Origin: JAVVHH01 sp965199585
GTDB lineage: Bacteria > Pseudomonadota > Alphaproteobacteria > Acetobacterales > Acetobacteraceae
DNA length: 64,000 bases
NCBI GenBank assembly: GCA_965199585.1
Contig: CBDASI010000002.1
Span: 682,001-746,000, forward strand
Reading direction: 5' to 3'
The notes under the pieces: model-generated
Database searches by the model: none
What the model was told of the DNA's origin: nothing
Seen by the model: only the letters and a program-made list of their open reading frames with translations
Made by a program: the position numbers and the translations under genes
Shown here: piece by piece, positions 1-8,715 of the stretch
Numbering within the stretch: the stretch's first letter is position 1
Layout of the letters: the number at the start of each line of letters is the position of its first letter

Positions 1-1
1 G

Positions 2-94
2 GCCGGGATCTACCTCATCGTCCGCGCCAAGCCGCACCCGTCCTACGTGCCGACGCCGGCGCCCCGCCGCCGCCGCTCGGCAGCCGCCCGCTAG
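2..94 (+). CDS. lgt: Prolipoprotein diacylglyceryl transferase, C-terminal end (partial)
   Basis: The window opens inside a reading frame that ends at TAG 92-94. The visible tail is a short hydrophobic stretch (GIYLIVRAK) followed by a proline- and arginine-rich end, as expected for the last membrane helix and cytoplasmic tail of Lgt. The call rests mainly on context: in many alphaproteobacteria lgt lies directly upstream of a MidA-type methyltransferase and pgeF, which is the order seen here. Lgt transfers diacylglycerol to the lipobox cysteine of prolipoproteins in the inner membrane. Only about 30 codons are visible, so other membrane proteins cannot be excluded. Confidence 0.5.
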   Translation, partial: AGIYLIVRAKPHPSYVPTPAPRRRRSAAAR

Positions 95-101
95 CGACGG
101 C

Positions 102-1073
102 ATGGAGCGGCTCGACGCATTCATGCGGCGCTGTAATGCGCTGTACTATGCGACGCACGATCCGTTCCGCGATTTCACGACCGCGCCCGAGATCTCCCAG
201 GTGTTCGGCGAGCTGCTCGGCGCCTGGGCGGCGGTGCAGTGGGAGGCGATGGGCCGGCCGGCCCGGGTGATCCTGGCCGAACTCGGCCCCGGCCGCGGCA
301 CGCTGATGCAGGATGCGCTGCGGACGGTGCGGGCGGTCTCGCCCGATTTCGCCGCGGCGATCTCGCTGCACCTGGTCGAGACCTCGCCGCGGTTGCGCGC
401 CATCCAGGCGGACCGACTGGCCGCGACCTGGCAAGACGACGTCACGTCGTTGCCGCCGGGTCCGCTGATCCTGCTGGCCAACGAGTTCTTCGATGCGCTG
501 CCGATCCGCCAATTCGTTCGTCGAGGCGCGGAATGGTCCGAGCGCTGGGTCGATGGGTGCCGGCTGGTCGAGCGGCCCGGCGCCACGCGCCTCGAAAAGG
601 CGCCCGAGGGCACGGTGCTCGAGATCTGCGAAGCGGGCGAGTCGACGATGGCCGCCATCGCCGCCCGCATCGCGTCCGACGGCGGGGCGGCAATCTGCCT
701 CGATTACGGCGCGGCCGAGGGGGGCGGCGACACGCTGCAGGCGATCCGCAATGCCCGCCAGGCCGACCCGTTCGCCGCACCCGGCAAGGCTGACCTGACC
801 GCGCATGTCGACTTCGCCGCCCTCGCCGGCGTGGCGGCAGCGTGTGGCGTGGCCGTTCATGGACCGATCCCGCAGGGCATGTTCCTGGCCCGGCTCGGCC
901 TGCATCAACGCTCCTACCGCCTGGCGCGGCAGCAGCAACCCGCGCGCGCCGGCGCCTTACTCGCGGCCGCCGACCGCCTGTCCGAACCGGTCCACATGGG
1001 CCGGCTGTTCAAGGCGATGGCGCTGACCCACTCCAGCCTGCCGGTCCCGGCCGGGTTCACAGCCGAGGGCTGA
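102..1073 (+). CDS. Class I SAM-dependent methyltransferase, MidA/NDUFAF7 family
   Basis: The 323-aa protein matches the MidA/NDUFAF7 family (Methyltransf_28). It has the family entry motif DFTTAPEISQVFGELLG near residues 24-40, a SAM-binding glycine motif AELGPGRGTL near 59-68, and the acidic NEFFDALP segment near 127. Mitochondrial members methylate an arginine of a complex I subunit; the bacterial substrate is unknown. The gene starts seven bases after the lgt stop and ends three bases before pgeF, so the three are probably co-transcribed. Length is slightly short for the family (about 350 aa), so an earlier start overlapping lgt is possible. Confidence 0.85.
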   Translation: MERLDAFMRRCNALYYATHDPFRDFTTAPEISQVFGELLGAWAAVQWEAMGRPARVILAELGPGRGTLMQDALRTVRAVSPDFAAAISLHLVETSPRLRAIQADRLAATWQDDVTSLPPGPLILLANEFFDALPIRQFVRRGAEWSERWVDGCRLVERPGATRLEKAPEGTVLEICEAGESTMAAIAARIASDGGAAICLDYGAAEGGGDTLQAIRNARQADPFAAPGKADLTAHVDFAALAGVAAACGVAVHGPIPQGMFLARLGLHQRSYRLARQQQPARAGALLAAADRLSEPVHMGRLFKAMALTHSSLPVPAGFTAEG

Positions 1074-1076
1074 CGC

Positions 1077-1817
1077 ATGACACCAGACCGTCTCAAGAGC
1101 CCCGTGCTCACCGTCCGCCACGGCTTCTTCACCCGGCGCGGCGGCGTCAGCACCGGCCCGTTCGCCAGCCTCAACTGCAGCACCTCCAGCGCCGACGACC
1201 CGGCCCACGTCGCCGCCAACCGCGCGGGCGTCGCCGCCTCGCTCGGCGCGACGCACCTGCTCGGCGCCAGCCAGGTGCATGGCATCGAGGTCGCCACCGT
1301 CACCGAACCGTGGCCCACCGGGCAGGGTCCGCGGGCCGACGCGCTGGTGACCGCCCGCCCCGGCATCGCGCTCGGCATCGTCACCGCGGACTGCACGCCG
1401 GTGCTGCTGTCCGATGCCGAGGCCGGGATCATCGGCGCCGTCCATGCCGGCTGGCGCGGGGCGTTGGCCGGGGTTCTGGAAGCGACGGTCGACGCCATGC
1501 GGGCGCTGGGCGCCAGCCGGATCGCCGCCGCGATCGGCCCGTGCATCCGGCAGCCGAGCTACGAGGTTCGCGCCGACCTGCGCGACGCCGTCCTGGCCCG
1601 CGACCCGGCCGATGCACGCTTCTTCGCCAATGGACGGCCTGGGCACTGGCAGTTCGACCTTGCCGGCTACTGCGCCGCGCGGCTCGCTGGCCTGGATGAG
1701 GTCGATACGATCGACGCCGACACCGCCGCCGAGCCGGAGCGCTTCTTTAGCCATCGCCGCCGCACCCTCGAGGCGAGCGGGCCCATCGGGCACCAGATCA
1801 GCGCGATCGTGCTTTAG
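1077..1817 (+). CDS. pgeF: Peptidoglycan editing factor PgeF (purine nucleoside phosphorylase/laccase-domain protein)
   Basis: The 246-aa protein carries the three metal-site elements of the PgeF/YfiH (Cu-oxidase_4) family: QVHG near residues 66-69, ADCTPVL near 104-110 and VHAGWRG near 122-128. In E. coli PgeF keeps L-serine out of the stem peptide by removing wrongly built UDP-MurNAc-Ser; homologues also show adenosine deaminase/phosphorylase activity. It starts three bases after the methyltransferase stop codon, consistent with an lgt-midA-pgeF operon. Length and motifs are complete. Confidence 0.9.
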   Translation: MTPDRLKSPVLTVRHGFFTRRGGVSTGPFASLNCSTSSADDPAHVAANRAGVAASLGATHLLGASQVHGIEVATVTEPWPTGQGPRADALVTARPGIALGIVTADCTPVLLSDAEAGIIGAVHAGWRGALAGVLEATVDAMRALGASRIAAAIGPCIRQPSYEVRADLRDAVLARDPADARFFANGRPGHWQFDLAGYCAARLAGLDEVDTIDADTAAEPERFFSHRRRTLEASGPIGHQISAIVL

Positions 1818-1863
1818 TACGCCAACATAGCCAACATATAGGTCATGCTATAGCCCCGCCGCC

Positions 1864-2745
1864 ATGCGCGCTTTCCTGTTCGTTGCCCTCCTCCTTCTCT
1901 CCGGCTGCGGGGGGCTGCCGCAGCCTTTCTTCGGCAATCCCGGGCGGGAAGGCGCCTTGCTCGCCGCACCGCCCCCTGCCCGGCTCGCGGTGCCTCCGCC
2001 GGCGCAGTCGCTGCTCACGGATGCCGGCAGCCAACTCTGGGCGCAGATGACCGCCACCGCGCTGGCCGACATTGCCCTGCCAGCCACTTATGGCCCGGCG
2101 CATCAGGGCGACTGGAGCCTCGTGCTATCCGCCACGATGCGTGGGCAGGACGTGATCCCCGCATATGAAGTGCTGGACGGGGCCGGCGCGTCGCAGGGTA
2201 TCAGCCAGGGTGCCGCTGTGCCCGCGTCCACCTGGTCCACCGCCGATGCACCGACCCTGCAGGCGACGGCGGCGCAGGCGACACCCGGTATCGACGCGCT
2301 GCTGACCCGCATCCAGGCGGCCCGGCTGCATGCGGACCCGACCAGCTTGCAGAACCGGCCGGCACGCGTTTACGTGGCCGACATCACCGGCGCGCCCGGC
2401 GACGGCGACCGCAGCCTGGGCGCGCAGATCCGGCTCAAGCTCGCCAACTACGGCATCACGGTCCAGGACACGCCGGCGGGCGCGGATTACCGCCTGCGTG
2501 GACTGGTGGCGACGTCGCCGGGCTCCGCGGGGCAGCTGAAGGTGGAGCTGCAGTGGATCGTGGATGACTCGCGCGGCGAGCGGGGCAAGGTCGTGCAGTT
2601 GAACGAGGTGCCGGCCGGGTCGCTGGACCGCTTCTGGGGCGACGTCGCGGTGGTAGCGGCCGATCAGGCAGCGGGCGGGATCAAGGACGTGTTGTTCAAC
2701 GCAGCGGGTCCGCGGGTCGGCGCGGAGACGCCTGCGAAAAAATGA
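1864..2745 (+). CDS. Hypothetical lipoprotein
   Basis: This 293-aa protein starts with a short hydrophobic signal segment and the lipobox LSGC at residues 12-15, so it should be a lipoprotein processed by Lgt and LspA and anchored by Cys15. No catalytic motif is recognised. The middle is rich in Ala, Pro and Gln; the C-terminal half contains a beta-rich stretch (ARVYVADITGAPGDGD, ADYRLRGLVATS) that may be a small folded domain. It lies between pgeF and prs with its own 46-bp upstream gap. The ATG at 1864 is chosen because it gives a complete lipoprotein signal. Confidence 0.7.
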   Translation: MRAFLFVALLLLSGCGGLPQPFFGNPGREGALLAAPPPARLAVPPPAQSLLTDAGSQLWAQMTATALADIALPATYGPAHQGDWSLVLSATMRGQDVIPAYEVLDGAGASQGISQGAAVPASTWSTADAPTLQATAAQATPGIDALLTRIQAARLHADPTSLQNRPARVYVADITGAPGDGDRSLGAQIRLKLANYGITVQDTPAGADYRLRGLVATSPGSAGQLKVELQWIVDDSRGERGKVVQLNEVPAGSLDRFWGDVAVVAADQAAGGIKDVLFNAAGPRVGAETPAKK

Positions 2746-2844
2746 CGTTGGGGTGACATTGACATCCCAAGTTGCTACACCCCGGCCAGCCAGTCCGCGC
2801 AGCGACTGAGCCAGCCAGCGCAGCGACCAAGGAAGACTACATCC

Positions 2845-3777
2845 ATGAAGATCGTTGCCTGCAACAGCAACCGCCCGCTGGCGGAGGCGGTCGGCCAGGT
2901 GCTCGGCCTGCCGCTGGCCAATGCCTCGATCCGCCGTTTTTCCGACAACGAGGTCTTTGTCGAGATCCACGAAAACGTCCGCGGCGAGGATGTCTTCGTC
3001 ATTCAGAGTACATCCTTTCCAGCCAACGACAATCTGATGGAGCTGCTGATCACGCTCGACGCGCTGCGCCGCGCCTCGGCCCGGCGTATCACCGCCGTGA
3101 TCCCCTATTTTGGCTATGCCCGGCAGGACCGTAAGGTCGGCCCGCGCACCCCGATCAGTGCGAAACTGGTCGCCAATCTCATCACCGAGGCCGGCGCCAA
3201 CCGCGTGCTGACGATGGACCTGCACTCCGGGCAGATCCAAGGCTTCTTCGACATCCCGGTTGACAATCTCTATGCCGAGCCGCTGTTCAGCCGCGACATC
3301 CACGACCGCTTCGGCGACCGCGACTTGATGATCGTCTCGCCCGATGTCGGCGGCGTCGCCCGCGCGCGCACCATCGCGTCCCGCCTCAACGTCGACCTCG
3401 CGATCATCGACAAGCGGCGCGAGCGCGCCGGGGTTTCCGAGGTGATGAACGTCATCGGCGACGTTCGCGGCAAGGCCTGCGTCCTGATCGATGACATCGT
3501 CGACAGCGGCGGTACCCTCGTCAACGCGGCCAACGCGCTCAAGGGACATGGTGCCTCGTCGGTCGATATCTACGTCACCCATGGCGTGCTGTCTGGTCAG
3601 GCGGTGCCGAAGATCGAGGCGTCGGCGATCGGCAGCTTGACTATGACCGACAGCATCATGCCGACGGAAACCGCGCGCGAGGCGTCGACCATCCGCGTAT
3701 TGACGATCGCACCGATCCTCGCCGAGGCGATGCAGCGCATCTCCGACGAGACGTCGGTCAGCTCGCTGTTCGATTGA
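2845..3777 (+). CDS. prs: Ribose-phosphate pyrophosphokinase
   Basis: At 310 aa this is a full-length class I PRPP synthetase, which makes phosphoribosyl pyrophosphate from ribose 5-phosphate and ATP for nucleotide, His and Trp synthesis. Visible motifs are the N-terminal NRPLAEAV start, RRFSDNEVFVEI, the DLHSGQIQGFFD flag region near 129-140, and the PRPP-binding loop VLIDDIVDSGGT near 213-224. An AAGGA ribosome-binding site lies about ten bases before the ATG. The gap before it contains an imperfect direct repeat (CCAGCCAG...GCGCAGCGAC, about 2784-2826) of unknown meaning. Confidence 0.97.
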   Translation: MKIVACNSNRPLAEAVGQVLGLPLANASIRRFSDNEVFVEIHENVRGEDVFVIQSTSFPANDNLMELLITLDALRRASARRITAVIPYFGYARQDRKVGPRTPISAKLVANLITEAGANRVLTMDLHSGQIQGFFDIPVDNLYAEPLFSRDIHDRFGDRDLMIVSPDVGGVARARTIASRLNVDLAIIDKRRERAGVSEVMNVIGDVRGKACVLIDDIVDSGGTLVNAANALKGHGASSVDIYVTHGVLSGQAVPKIEASAIGSLTMTDSIMPTETAREASTIRVLTIAPILAEAMQRISDETSVSSLFD

Positions 3778-3784
3778 GCGGAGC

Positions 3785-4363
3785 ATGAGCATGAAGCTGA
3801 CCCGGCAGGCCTTCTGGTATCTGCGTCACGGCCAGACCGACTGGAACGCGCAGAACCTGGCGCAGGGACGCACCGACATCCCGCTCAACGCGATCGGGCT
3901 GGCGCAGGCGGACGCAGCAGCCAAGCTGCTGGCCCATCGCGGCATCCGGACCATCGTCGCCTCGCCGCTCATCCGTGCCAAGGTGACGGCCGAGGCGGCT
4001 GCGGCCGTGATTGGGCGACCCATCCAGTTCGACCCGGAGCTGCAGGAGGTCTCGTTTGGCGATCACGAGGCCAAGCCGATGCTGGCGGATTGGTTCGACG
4101 ACTGGGTAGCCGAGAAATACACCCCGGTCGGGGGCGAGTCGTTCGCCGATCTGCGGACGCGGGCCGTGACCGCGGTCAATCGGGCGCTGACACAGGAATC
4201 GCCGGTGCTGATCGTCGCGCACGGGGCGGTGTTCCGGGCGCTGCGGTCCGCCATGGGGCTCGAGCCGGGCGTCCGGCTAGCCAATGGCACGCCCTTCTTC
4301 TGCGAACCGAACGCCCATGACGATTCATGGACGCCCATTTCCGTGACCGACACGGCGCCTTAA
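3785..4363 (+). CDS. Histidine phosphatase family protein
   Basis: The 192-aa protein belongs to the phosphoglycerate-mutase-like histidine phosphatases. The phosphohistidine motif LRHGQTDWN is near residues 13-21, a second conserved arginine lies in ASPLIRAK, and the second histidine is in IVAHGAVFRAL near 141-151. Substrate cannot be read from the sequence; small members act on phosphoglycerate, alpha-ribazole phosphate or sugar phosphates. It follows prs by seven bases and is probably co-transcribed. ATG 3785 has a GAGCGGAG-type upstream site; ATG 3791 is an alternative. Confidence 0.88.
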   Translation: MSMKLTRQAFWYLRHGQTDWNAQNLAQGRTDIPLNAIGLAQADAAAKLLAHRGIRTIVASPLIRAKVTAEAAAAVIGRPIQFDPELQEVSFGDHEAKPMLADWFDDWVAEKYTPVGGESFADLRTRAVTAVNRALTQESPVLIVAHGAVFRALRSAMGLEPGVRLANGTPFFCEPNAHDDSWTPISVTDTAP

Positions 4364-4437
4364 CTTAAAGTTTCCGTTTGTATGGCAGAAACAACTGAGC
4401 CTTGTTGAAACGCTCGGAATAGGTTTATCGCGCCCTC

Positions 4438-5754
4438 ATGAGAATATCCGTGTTTGGTATCGGCTACGTCGGCGCGGTGTCGTGCGGCTGTCTTGCATCG
4501 ACGGGGCACGACGTCGTCGGCGTCGACGTCTCGGCCGACAAGGTCGATATGCTGGCCCGCGGCCAGTCGCCGATCGTCGAGGATGAGATCGACACACTGA
4601 TCGCCGAGGCGGTCGCCCGGGGCACGCTGCGCGCCACGATGGATGTCGTCGGCGCGGTGCGCGATACCGAGGTGTCGTTCATCTCGGTCGGCACCCCGAG
4701 CGGGCCGGATGGCAGCGTCAGCCTGCACGCCGTCGATGAGGTGATCGCCACGATCGGCACCGCGCTGCGGGACAAGCCCGGCACCCACGTCATCGTCATG
4801 CGCTCGACCGTGCCGCCCGGCACCGCGGAGGATCGGGTAATCCCCGCACTGGAACGTCATTCGGGCAAGCGGCATGGCGAGGGATTCCGCTACTACTCCA
4901 ATCCCGAATTCCTGCGCGAGGGCAGCTCCGTCAAAGATTTCCGTGCACCGCCCTATACGTTGATTGGCGCCGCGCCGGGCGACGACGCGGATGCCGTTCG
5001 CGAGATCTACAAGAGCGTCAGTGGCGACGTCCATGTCGCACCGTTCCGGGTCGCGGAATCGGTCAAGATGCTCGCCAATGCCTATCACGCGGTCAAGCTG
5101 GCGTTCGCCAACGAGGGTGGTGCGATCCTAGCCGCGCTTGGGGTGGATGCGCGGGCGGCCTACAAATTGTTCTGTGAAGACAAGGTGCTGAACGTCTCGG
5201 CCGCCTACCTGACGCCGGGCTTCGCCTTCGGCGGCTCGTGCCTGCCCAAGGACATGCGCAGCCTGCTGGCGTTGGCGGACCACGCCCATGTGCCGGCGCC
5301 GTTCCTCAAGAGCGTGCTGCCGAGCAATCAAACCCTGATCGAGGCGACGTTCGAGGCGATCGCGAAGCATGGTCGCCAGCGGGTCGCCCTGTTCGGCCTG
5401 GCATTCAAGCAGGGCACCGACGATCTGCGCGAAAGCCCGTTCGTGGTGCTGGCAGAGAAATTGATCGGCAAAGGCTACGACGTCAGCATCTTCGACCGCT
5501 CGGTGCAGATCGCGCGCCTAACCGGCAGCAACCGGACGTATATCGAGCGCGAGATACCACATCTCGAGCGCCTGCTCGCTGCCGAGCCCGGCGACGCGCT
5601 CGCCGGGGCGAAGCTCGTCGTCGTCGGCCACATCGCCAAGGCGGACCGGCCGGCCATGCTCGCCGCGCTTGACGGGCAGCACGTGCTCGACCTCGGCGGC
5701 ATCCCCGAACTGCGCGATCACCCAGGCATTACGTATCAAGGCCTGTGCTGGTGA
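4438..5754 (+). CDS. UDP-glucose/GDP-mannose 6-dehydrogenase family protein (AlgD-like)
   Basis: The 438-aa protein oxidises a nucleotide-sugar alcohol at C6 to an acid with two NAD+. It has the Rossmann motif GIGYVG at residues 7-12, the NPEFLREGS substrate motif near 160, and the catalytic cysteine in FGGSCLPKD (Cys about 268). The overall pattern (VSCGCL, SPIVED, NAYHAVKLAFANE) is closer to GDP-mannose dehydrogenase AlgD than to Ugd, but the substrate is not certain. Its stop codon overlaps the start of the next glycosyltransferase (TGATG), so the pair probably serves exopolysaccharide or glycolipid synthesis. Confidence 0.88.
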   Translation: MRISVFGIGYVGAVSCGCLASTGHDVVGVDVSADKVDMLARGQSPIVEDEIDTLIAEAVARGTLRATMDVVGAVRDTEVSFISVGTPSGPDGSVSLHAVDEVIATIGTALRDKPGTHVIVMRSTVPPGTAEDRVIPALERHSGKRHGEGFRYYSNPEFLREGSSVKDFRAPPYTLIGAAPGDDADAVREIYKSVSGDVHVAPFRVAESVKMLANAYHAVKLAFANEGGAILAALGVDARAAYKLFCEDKVLNVSAAYLTPGFAFGGSCLPKDMRSLLALADHAHVPAPFLKSVLPSNQTLIEATFEAIAKHGRQRVALFGLAFKQGTDDLRESPFVVLAEKLIGKGYDVSIFDRSVQIARLTGSNRTYIEREIPHLERLLAAEPGDALAGAKLVVVGHIAKADRPAMLAALDGQHVLDLGGIPELRDHPGITYQGLCW

Positions 5755-6950
5755 TGCAGAAACGGCTGCTGGTTCTTTCCCCACGTTTTCTTTTCCCACT
5801 CGATCAAGGCGGACGCATCCGCACCGCCAACACGCTGCGCCACATGAAGGGCGGCGCATTCGAGATCACGTTGCTCTCCCCGGCGCCGCCGGATGCCGAC
5901 CGATGGGCGGCGGAGACGGCGCGCTTGTGCGACCGCTTCGTGTCCTGGCCGGAGACGACGATGTCGACGCCGCGCAAGGTCGTCGCCCTGGCCGGCGCCG
6001 TACCGGTCGCGGTGGCCACGGACGGTTCCGCGCGGGGCCGGGCGGTGGTTGCGGCTGAGTTGGCCAAGGGCGCCGACGCAATCCTGGTCGATTTTCCGCA
6101 CGCGGCGATCCTGCTGCCGCCCAAGCTCGACATTCCCGCCATCATCTTCACCCATAACGTCGAGGCGGAGATCTTCGCGCGGCATGCGGAGGTGACGCAA
6201 AGCCCGATGCGCCGGGTCTGGCGCGACCAGGCCCGCAAGATGCGCAAATTCGAGGGCGAGGCGATCGCGCGCTGCGATAAGGTGATCGCGGTATCCGAAC
6301 GCGACGCGCGGGCGCTCGAAGCGCTCTACGGGTTGAGCGGCGTCGAACCGATCGAGACCGGGGTCGATACCGACTTCTACGCCTACAATGCCCCGGTTGC
6401 CGCGCCGGTCAACGGTGGAACCGTGGTGTTTACCGGCTCGATGGACTCGCGATCCAACATCGACGGCATCGAGTTCCTGATGGGCGAGATCTGGCCAAAA
6501 TTGCTCGAGCGGCGCCCCAAGGCCCGCGCGATCATCGCAGGCCGCAACCCGCCGGAGCGACTGACCGAGGCGGCGGCGACGCGTGGTTTCGATTGGACGT
6601 TTACCGGATTCGTGGACGACGTGCGACCGTTCGTCGAAAGTGGGCACGTCTATGCCATCCCGCTGCGGGTCGGCTCCGGGACTCGCATCAAGGTGTTCGA
6701 GGCGATGGCCATGGGTTGCCCGGTTGTCTCGACCGCACTCGGCGTCGAAGGTCTCGACGTGACCAACGAGGAAAATTACCTCGCAGCCGATACTGCCGAG
6801 TACTTCGCCGCTGCGCTGGATCGCATCCTCGGCGATCCGGCGCTCCAGCAGCGCCTCTCGACCGCTGCCCGCACGCTGGTGACGACGCGCTTCGGCTGGC
6901 CGGTCGTCACCAAACGCTTCGAGCAAATCTGCCTGTCGGCGCTGGCCTGA
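5754..6950 (+). CDS. Glycosyltransferase, GT4-like (sugar-PEP-CTERM/EpsD-type fold)
   Basis: The 398-aa protein has the GT-B layout. The N-terminal half contains LSPRFLFPLDQGGRIR and IFTHNVEAEIF, typical of acceptor domains. The C-terminal half has VFTGSMDSRSN, a nucleotide-sugar binding region PLRVGSGTRIKVFEAMAMG near 300-320, and the SxLGVEGL motif that follows. The ATG at 5754 overlaps the stop of the upstream dehydrogenase, implying translational coupling and a shared polysaccharide pathway. Sugar donor and acceptor are not predictable. Confidence 0.85.
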   Translation: MQKRLLVLSPRFLFPLDQGGRIRTANTLRHMKGGAFEITLLSPAPPDADRWAAETARLCDRFVSWPETTMSTPRKVVALAGAVPVAVATDGSARGRAVVAAELAKGADAILVDFPHAAILLPPKLDIPAIIFTHNVEAEIFARHAEVTQSPMRRVWRDQARKMRKFEGEAIARCDKVIAVSERDARALEALYGLSGVEPIETGVDTDFYAYNAPVAAPVNGGTVVFTGSMDSRSNIDGIEFLMGEIWPKLLERRPKARAIIAGRNPPERLTEAAATRGFDWTFTGFVDDVRPFVESGHVYAIPLRVGSGTRIKVFEAMAMGCPVVSTALGVEGLDVTNEENYLAADTAEYFAAALDRILGDPALQQRLSTAARTLVTTRFGWPVVTKRFEQICLSALA

Positions 6951-6957
6951 GGCGCGC

Positions 6958-7269
6958 TTACTGCGCCTTGGGCTGTTGCATACCGCTGACCTTGTCCATC
7001 AACGATCCAGCGGCGGCGACGCAGGCCTGCACATTCTCCATCGCCGGACACTTGATGTCCATCTCGGCGTCGCCACGGCGGAAGCGGAAGAACGCGGCCC
7101 CGTCGCGCTCAGGACGGTGATGATGCATCATGCCCCAACGCTCGTGCCGTTGCTCGGCCCCAGCACCAGACCCAGCCTCGGGCCCACCGGGAGGCGGCAT
7201 CTGCGCCATCGCGGCTCCGCTGCCGGCAACCAGGACGATGCCAGCGGCGGCCAACAAATACTTCCTCAT
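6958..7269 (-). CDS. Small exported protein of unknown function
   Basis: The 103-aa product starts MRKYLLAAAGIVLVAGSGAAMA, a clear Sec signal peptide with AMA cleavage site. The mature part has a Pro/Gly-rich segment, a His/Met cluster (WGMMHHHRPERD) that could bind metal, and a C-terminal helix with two cysteines (IKCPAMENVQAC). The family is not recognised. The start at 7269 is preferred over an upstream one because it puts the signal peptide at the N-terminus. It is convergent with the glycosyltransferase, seven bases away. Confidence 0.65.
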   Translation of the reverse strand: MRKYLLAAAGIVLVAGSGAAMAQMPPPGGPEAGSGAGAEQRHERWGMMHHHRPERDGAAFFRFRRGDAEMDIKCPAMENVQACVAAAGSLMDKVSGMQQPKAQ

Positions 7270-7313
7270 GTGTTCGATCTCCCCGCGAAGCACTCTTCGC
7301 CGCGATACTACGA

Positions 7314-7445
7314 GCCCGCTCGGGCGCGGCCCACGTCGACGTCCGGAGTGGCCAGCCCCCGAGAATACTCGGCAGGAGTTGCCCTTGGGCGTCCATTCGG
7401 TTACAGCACCGACCGCGCTGGCACCCCTGGAGGCCGGCGCTTTTT
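7314..7445 (+). promoter_or_regulatory. Structured leader with intrinsic terminator upstream of rplY
   Basis: Three stem-loops precede rplY: GCCCG-CT-CGGGC at 7314-7325, CCGAG-AATA-CTCGG at 7359-7372, and an 8-bp stem with one G-U pair (7415-7422 with 7433-7440) followed by five T at 7441-7445. The last has the form of a rho-independent terminator and ends only 17 bases before the rplY start codon. This suggests premature termination controls L25 synthesis, but the regulatory role is inferred. Confidence 0.5.
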
Positions 7446-7462
7446 GTGTTCAGGAGCAACCC

Positions 7463-8116
7463 ATGGCCAATGTTACAACGATCGAGGCCGAGGCGCGCGA
7501 GCGAGCCGGTAAGGGGGCGGCACGCGCAACTCGACGGGCGGGAATGGTTCCCGCCGTTATCTACGGCGCCAAAGAGACGCCGACCATCTGCCAGCTGGAT
7601 CCGCGCATCATCATGCGCGAACTGCATCGTGGCGGCTGGCGCTCGCGCCCCTACCAACTCAGCGTCGACGGTGCCAACACCGTGCGCGCGCTCATGCGCG
7701 AGGTGCAGCTGCATCCCGTGACCGACAAGCCGATCCATGTCGACTTCCAGCGGCTCGCCGCCGGCGAGAAGATCCGCATCGCGGTTAGCCTGCATTTCGA
7801 GGGTGAGGCCGTCTCCCCTGGGATCAAGCGCGGCGGCCTGCTTAACGTCGTCCGTCCCGCGATCGAGGTGCTGGCCGACCCGGAGACGGTGCCGGAATAC
7901 TTCACGGTCGACATCACCCAGCTCGACATCAACACGTCGATCCACTGGTCCGACCTCAAGGGCACCGACGGCGTCCAGCCGGTCGGCATCACTGACGAGA
8001 CGACGCTGGCCACCATCACCCCGCCGGTGAAGGCTGCCGAAGTCGCGACCGATGCCACTGCCGCGGCTGCACCGGCCAAGGGCGGCAGCAAGGCGCCGGC
8101 CAAGCCCAAGAAGTAA
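7463..8116 (+). CDS. rplY: 50S ribosomal protein L25/general stress protein Ctc
   Basis: The 217-aa protein is the long (Ctc/TL5) form of L25, which binds 5S rRNA on the large subunit. The N-terminal L25 domain shows the family pattern EARERAGKGAARATRRAGMVPAVIYG at its start (residues about 9-35) and HVDFQRL near 92; the C-terminal beta domain ends in an Ala/Lys-rich tail. An AGGAG site lies seven bases before ATG 7463. The order rplY-pth-ychF is common in proteobacteria and links the gene to translation quality control. Confidence 0.95.
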   Translation: MANVTTIEAEARERAGKGAARATRRAGMVPAVIYGAKETPTICQLDPRIIMRELHRGGWRSRPYQLSVDGANTVRALMREVQLHPVTDKPIHVDFQRLAAGEKIRIAVSLHFEGEAVSPGIKRGGLLNVVRPAIEVLADPETVPEYFTVDITQLDINTSIHWSDLKGTDGVQPVGITDETTLATITPPVKAAEVATDATAAAAPAKGGSKAPAKPKK

Positions 8117-8136
8117 GTTCGTCAGCGGCGGAACCG

Positions 8137-8715
8137 ATGTTGCTTTGGGTCGGGCTGGGCAATCCCGAGCCCGGCATGCTGCGTCAGCGGCATAATATCG
8201 GCTTCATGGCCGTCGATCGGATCGCGCAGCGCCACGGGTTCAGCCCGTGGCGCCAGCGGTTCAAGGGCCTGATCGCCGAAGGGACCCTTGGCGGCGAGAA
8301 GATCCTCGCCCTTAAGCCGCTCACCTACATGAACGCGTCCGGCGATAGCGTCCAAGCGGCCACGGCCTTCTTCAAGATTCCGCCGGCGGACATTACCGCC
8401 TTCCACGACGAACTGGACCTTATCCCCGGCAAGGTCCGCGTGAAATTCGGCGGCGGTGCGGCCGGGCATAACGGGCTGCGCAGCATGGACCGCTGCCTCA
8501 ATACACCCGATTATTGGCGCATCCGCCTCGGCATCGGCCATCCCGGTCACAAGGACCGCGTGACGGGGCATGTCCTGGGCGATTTCGCCAAGGTCGATCA
8601 GGCATGGCTTGCCGGCTTACTGGATGCAGTGGCCGACGAGGCGCCGTTACTGGTCGGCCGCAAGCCGGAAGAATTCATGAGCCGGATCGCATTGGCGACC
8701 GAAGGGATCAAGTAG
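8137..8715 (+). CDS. pth: Peptidyl-tRNA hydrolase
   Basis: The 192-aa enzyme releases peptides from peptidyl-tRNA that has dropped off ribosomes. The catalytic residues of the family are present: Asn9 in GLGNPEPG, His19 in RHNIGF, and Asp91 in FHDELDL. The GGGAAGHNGLRS tRNA-binding region follows. The stop codon directly abuts the ychF start, so the two genes are co-transcribed behind rplY. Confidence 0.97.
   Translation: MLLWVGLGNPEPGMLRQRHNIGFMAVDRIAQRHGFSPWRQRFKGLIAEGTLGGEKILALKPLTYMNASGDSVQAATAFFKIPPADITAFHDELDLIPGKVRVKFGGGAAGHNGLRSMDRCLNTPDYWRIRLGIGHPGHKDRVTGHVLGDFAKVDQAWLAGLLDAVADEAPLLVGRKPEEFMSRIALATEGIK

Noticed and set aside
15..938. Long minus-strand frame opposite the MidA-like gene
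   Set aside because: Arg/Gly-rich composition without domain character; it is the shadow of a high-GC gene on the other strand.
2755..2780. TTGACA before prs as a sigma-70 promoter
   Set aside because: No -10 element at correct spacing was found, so it was not listed as a promoter.
2125..3792. 555-codon minus-strand frame across the lipoprotein and prs genes
   Set aside because: Runs antisense through prs, which is unmistakable; composition is not protein-like.
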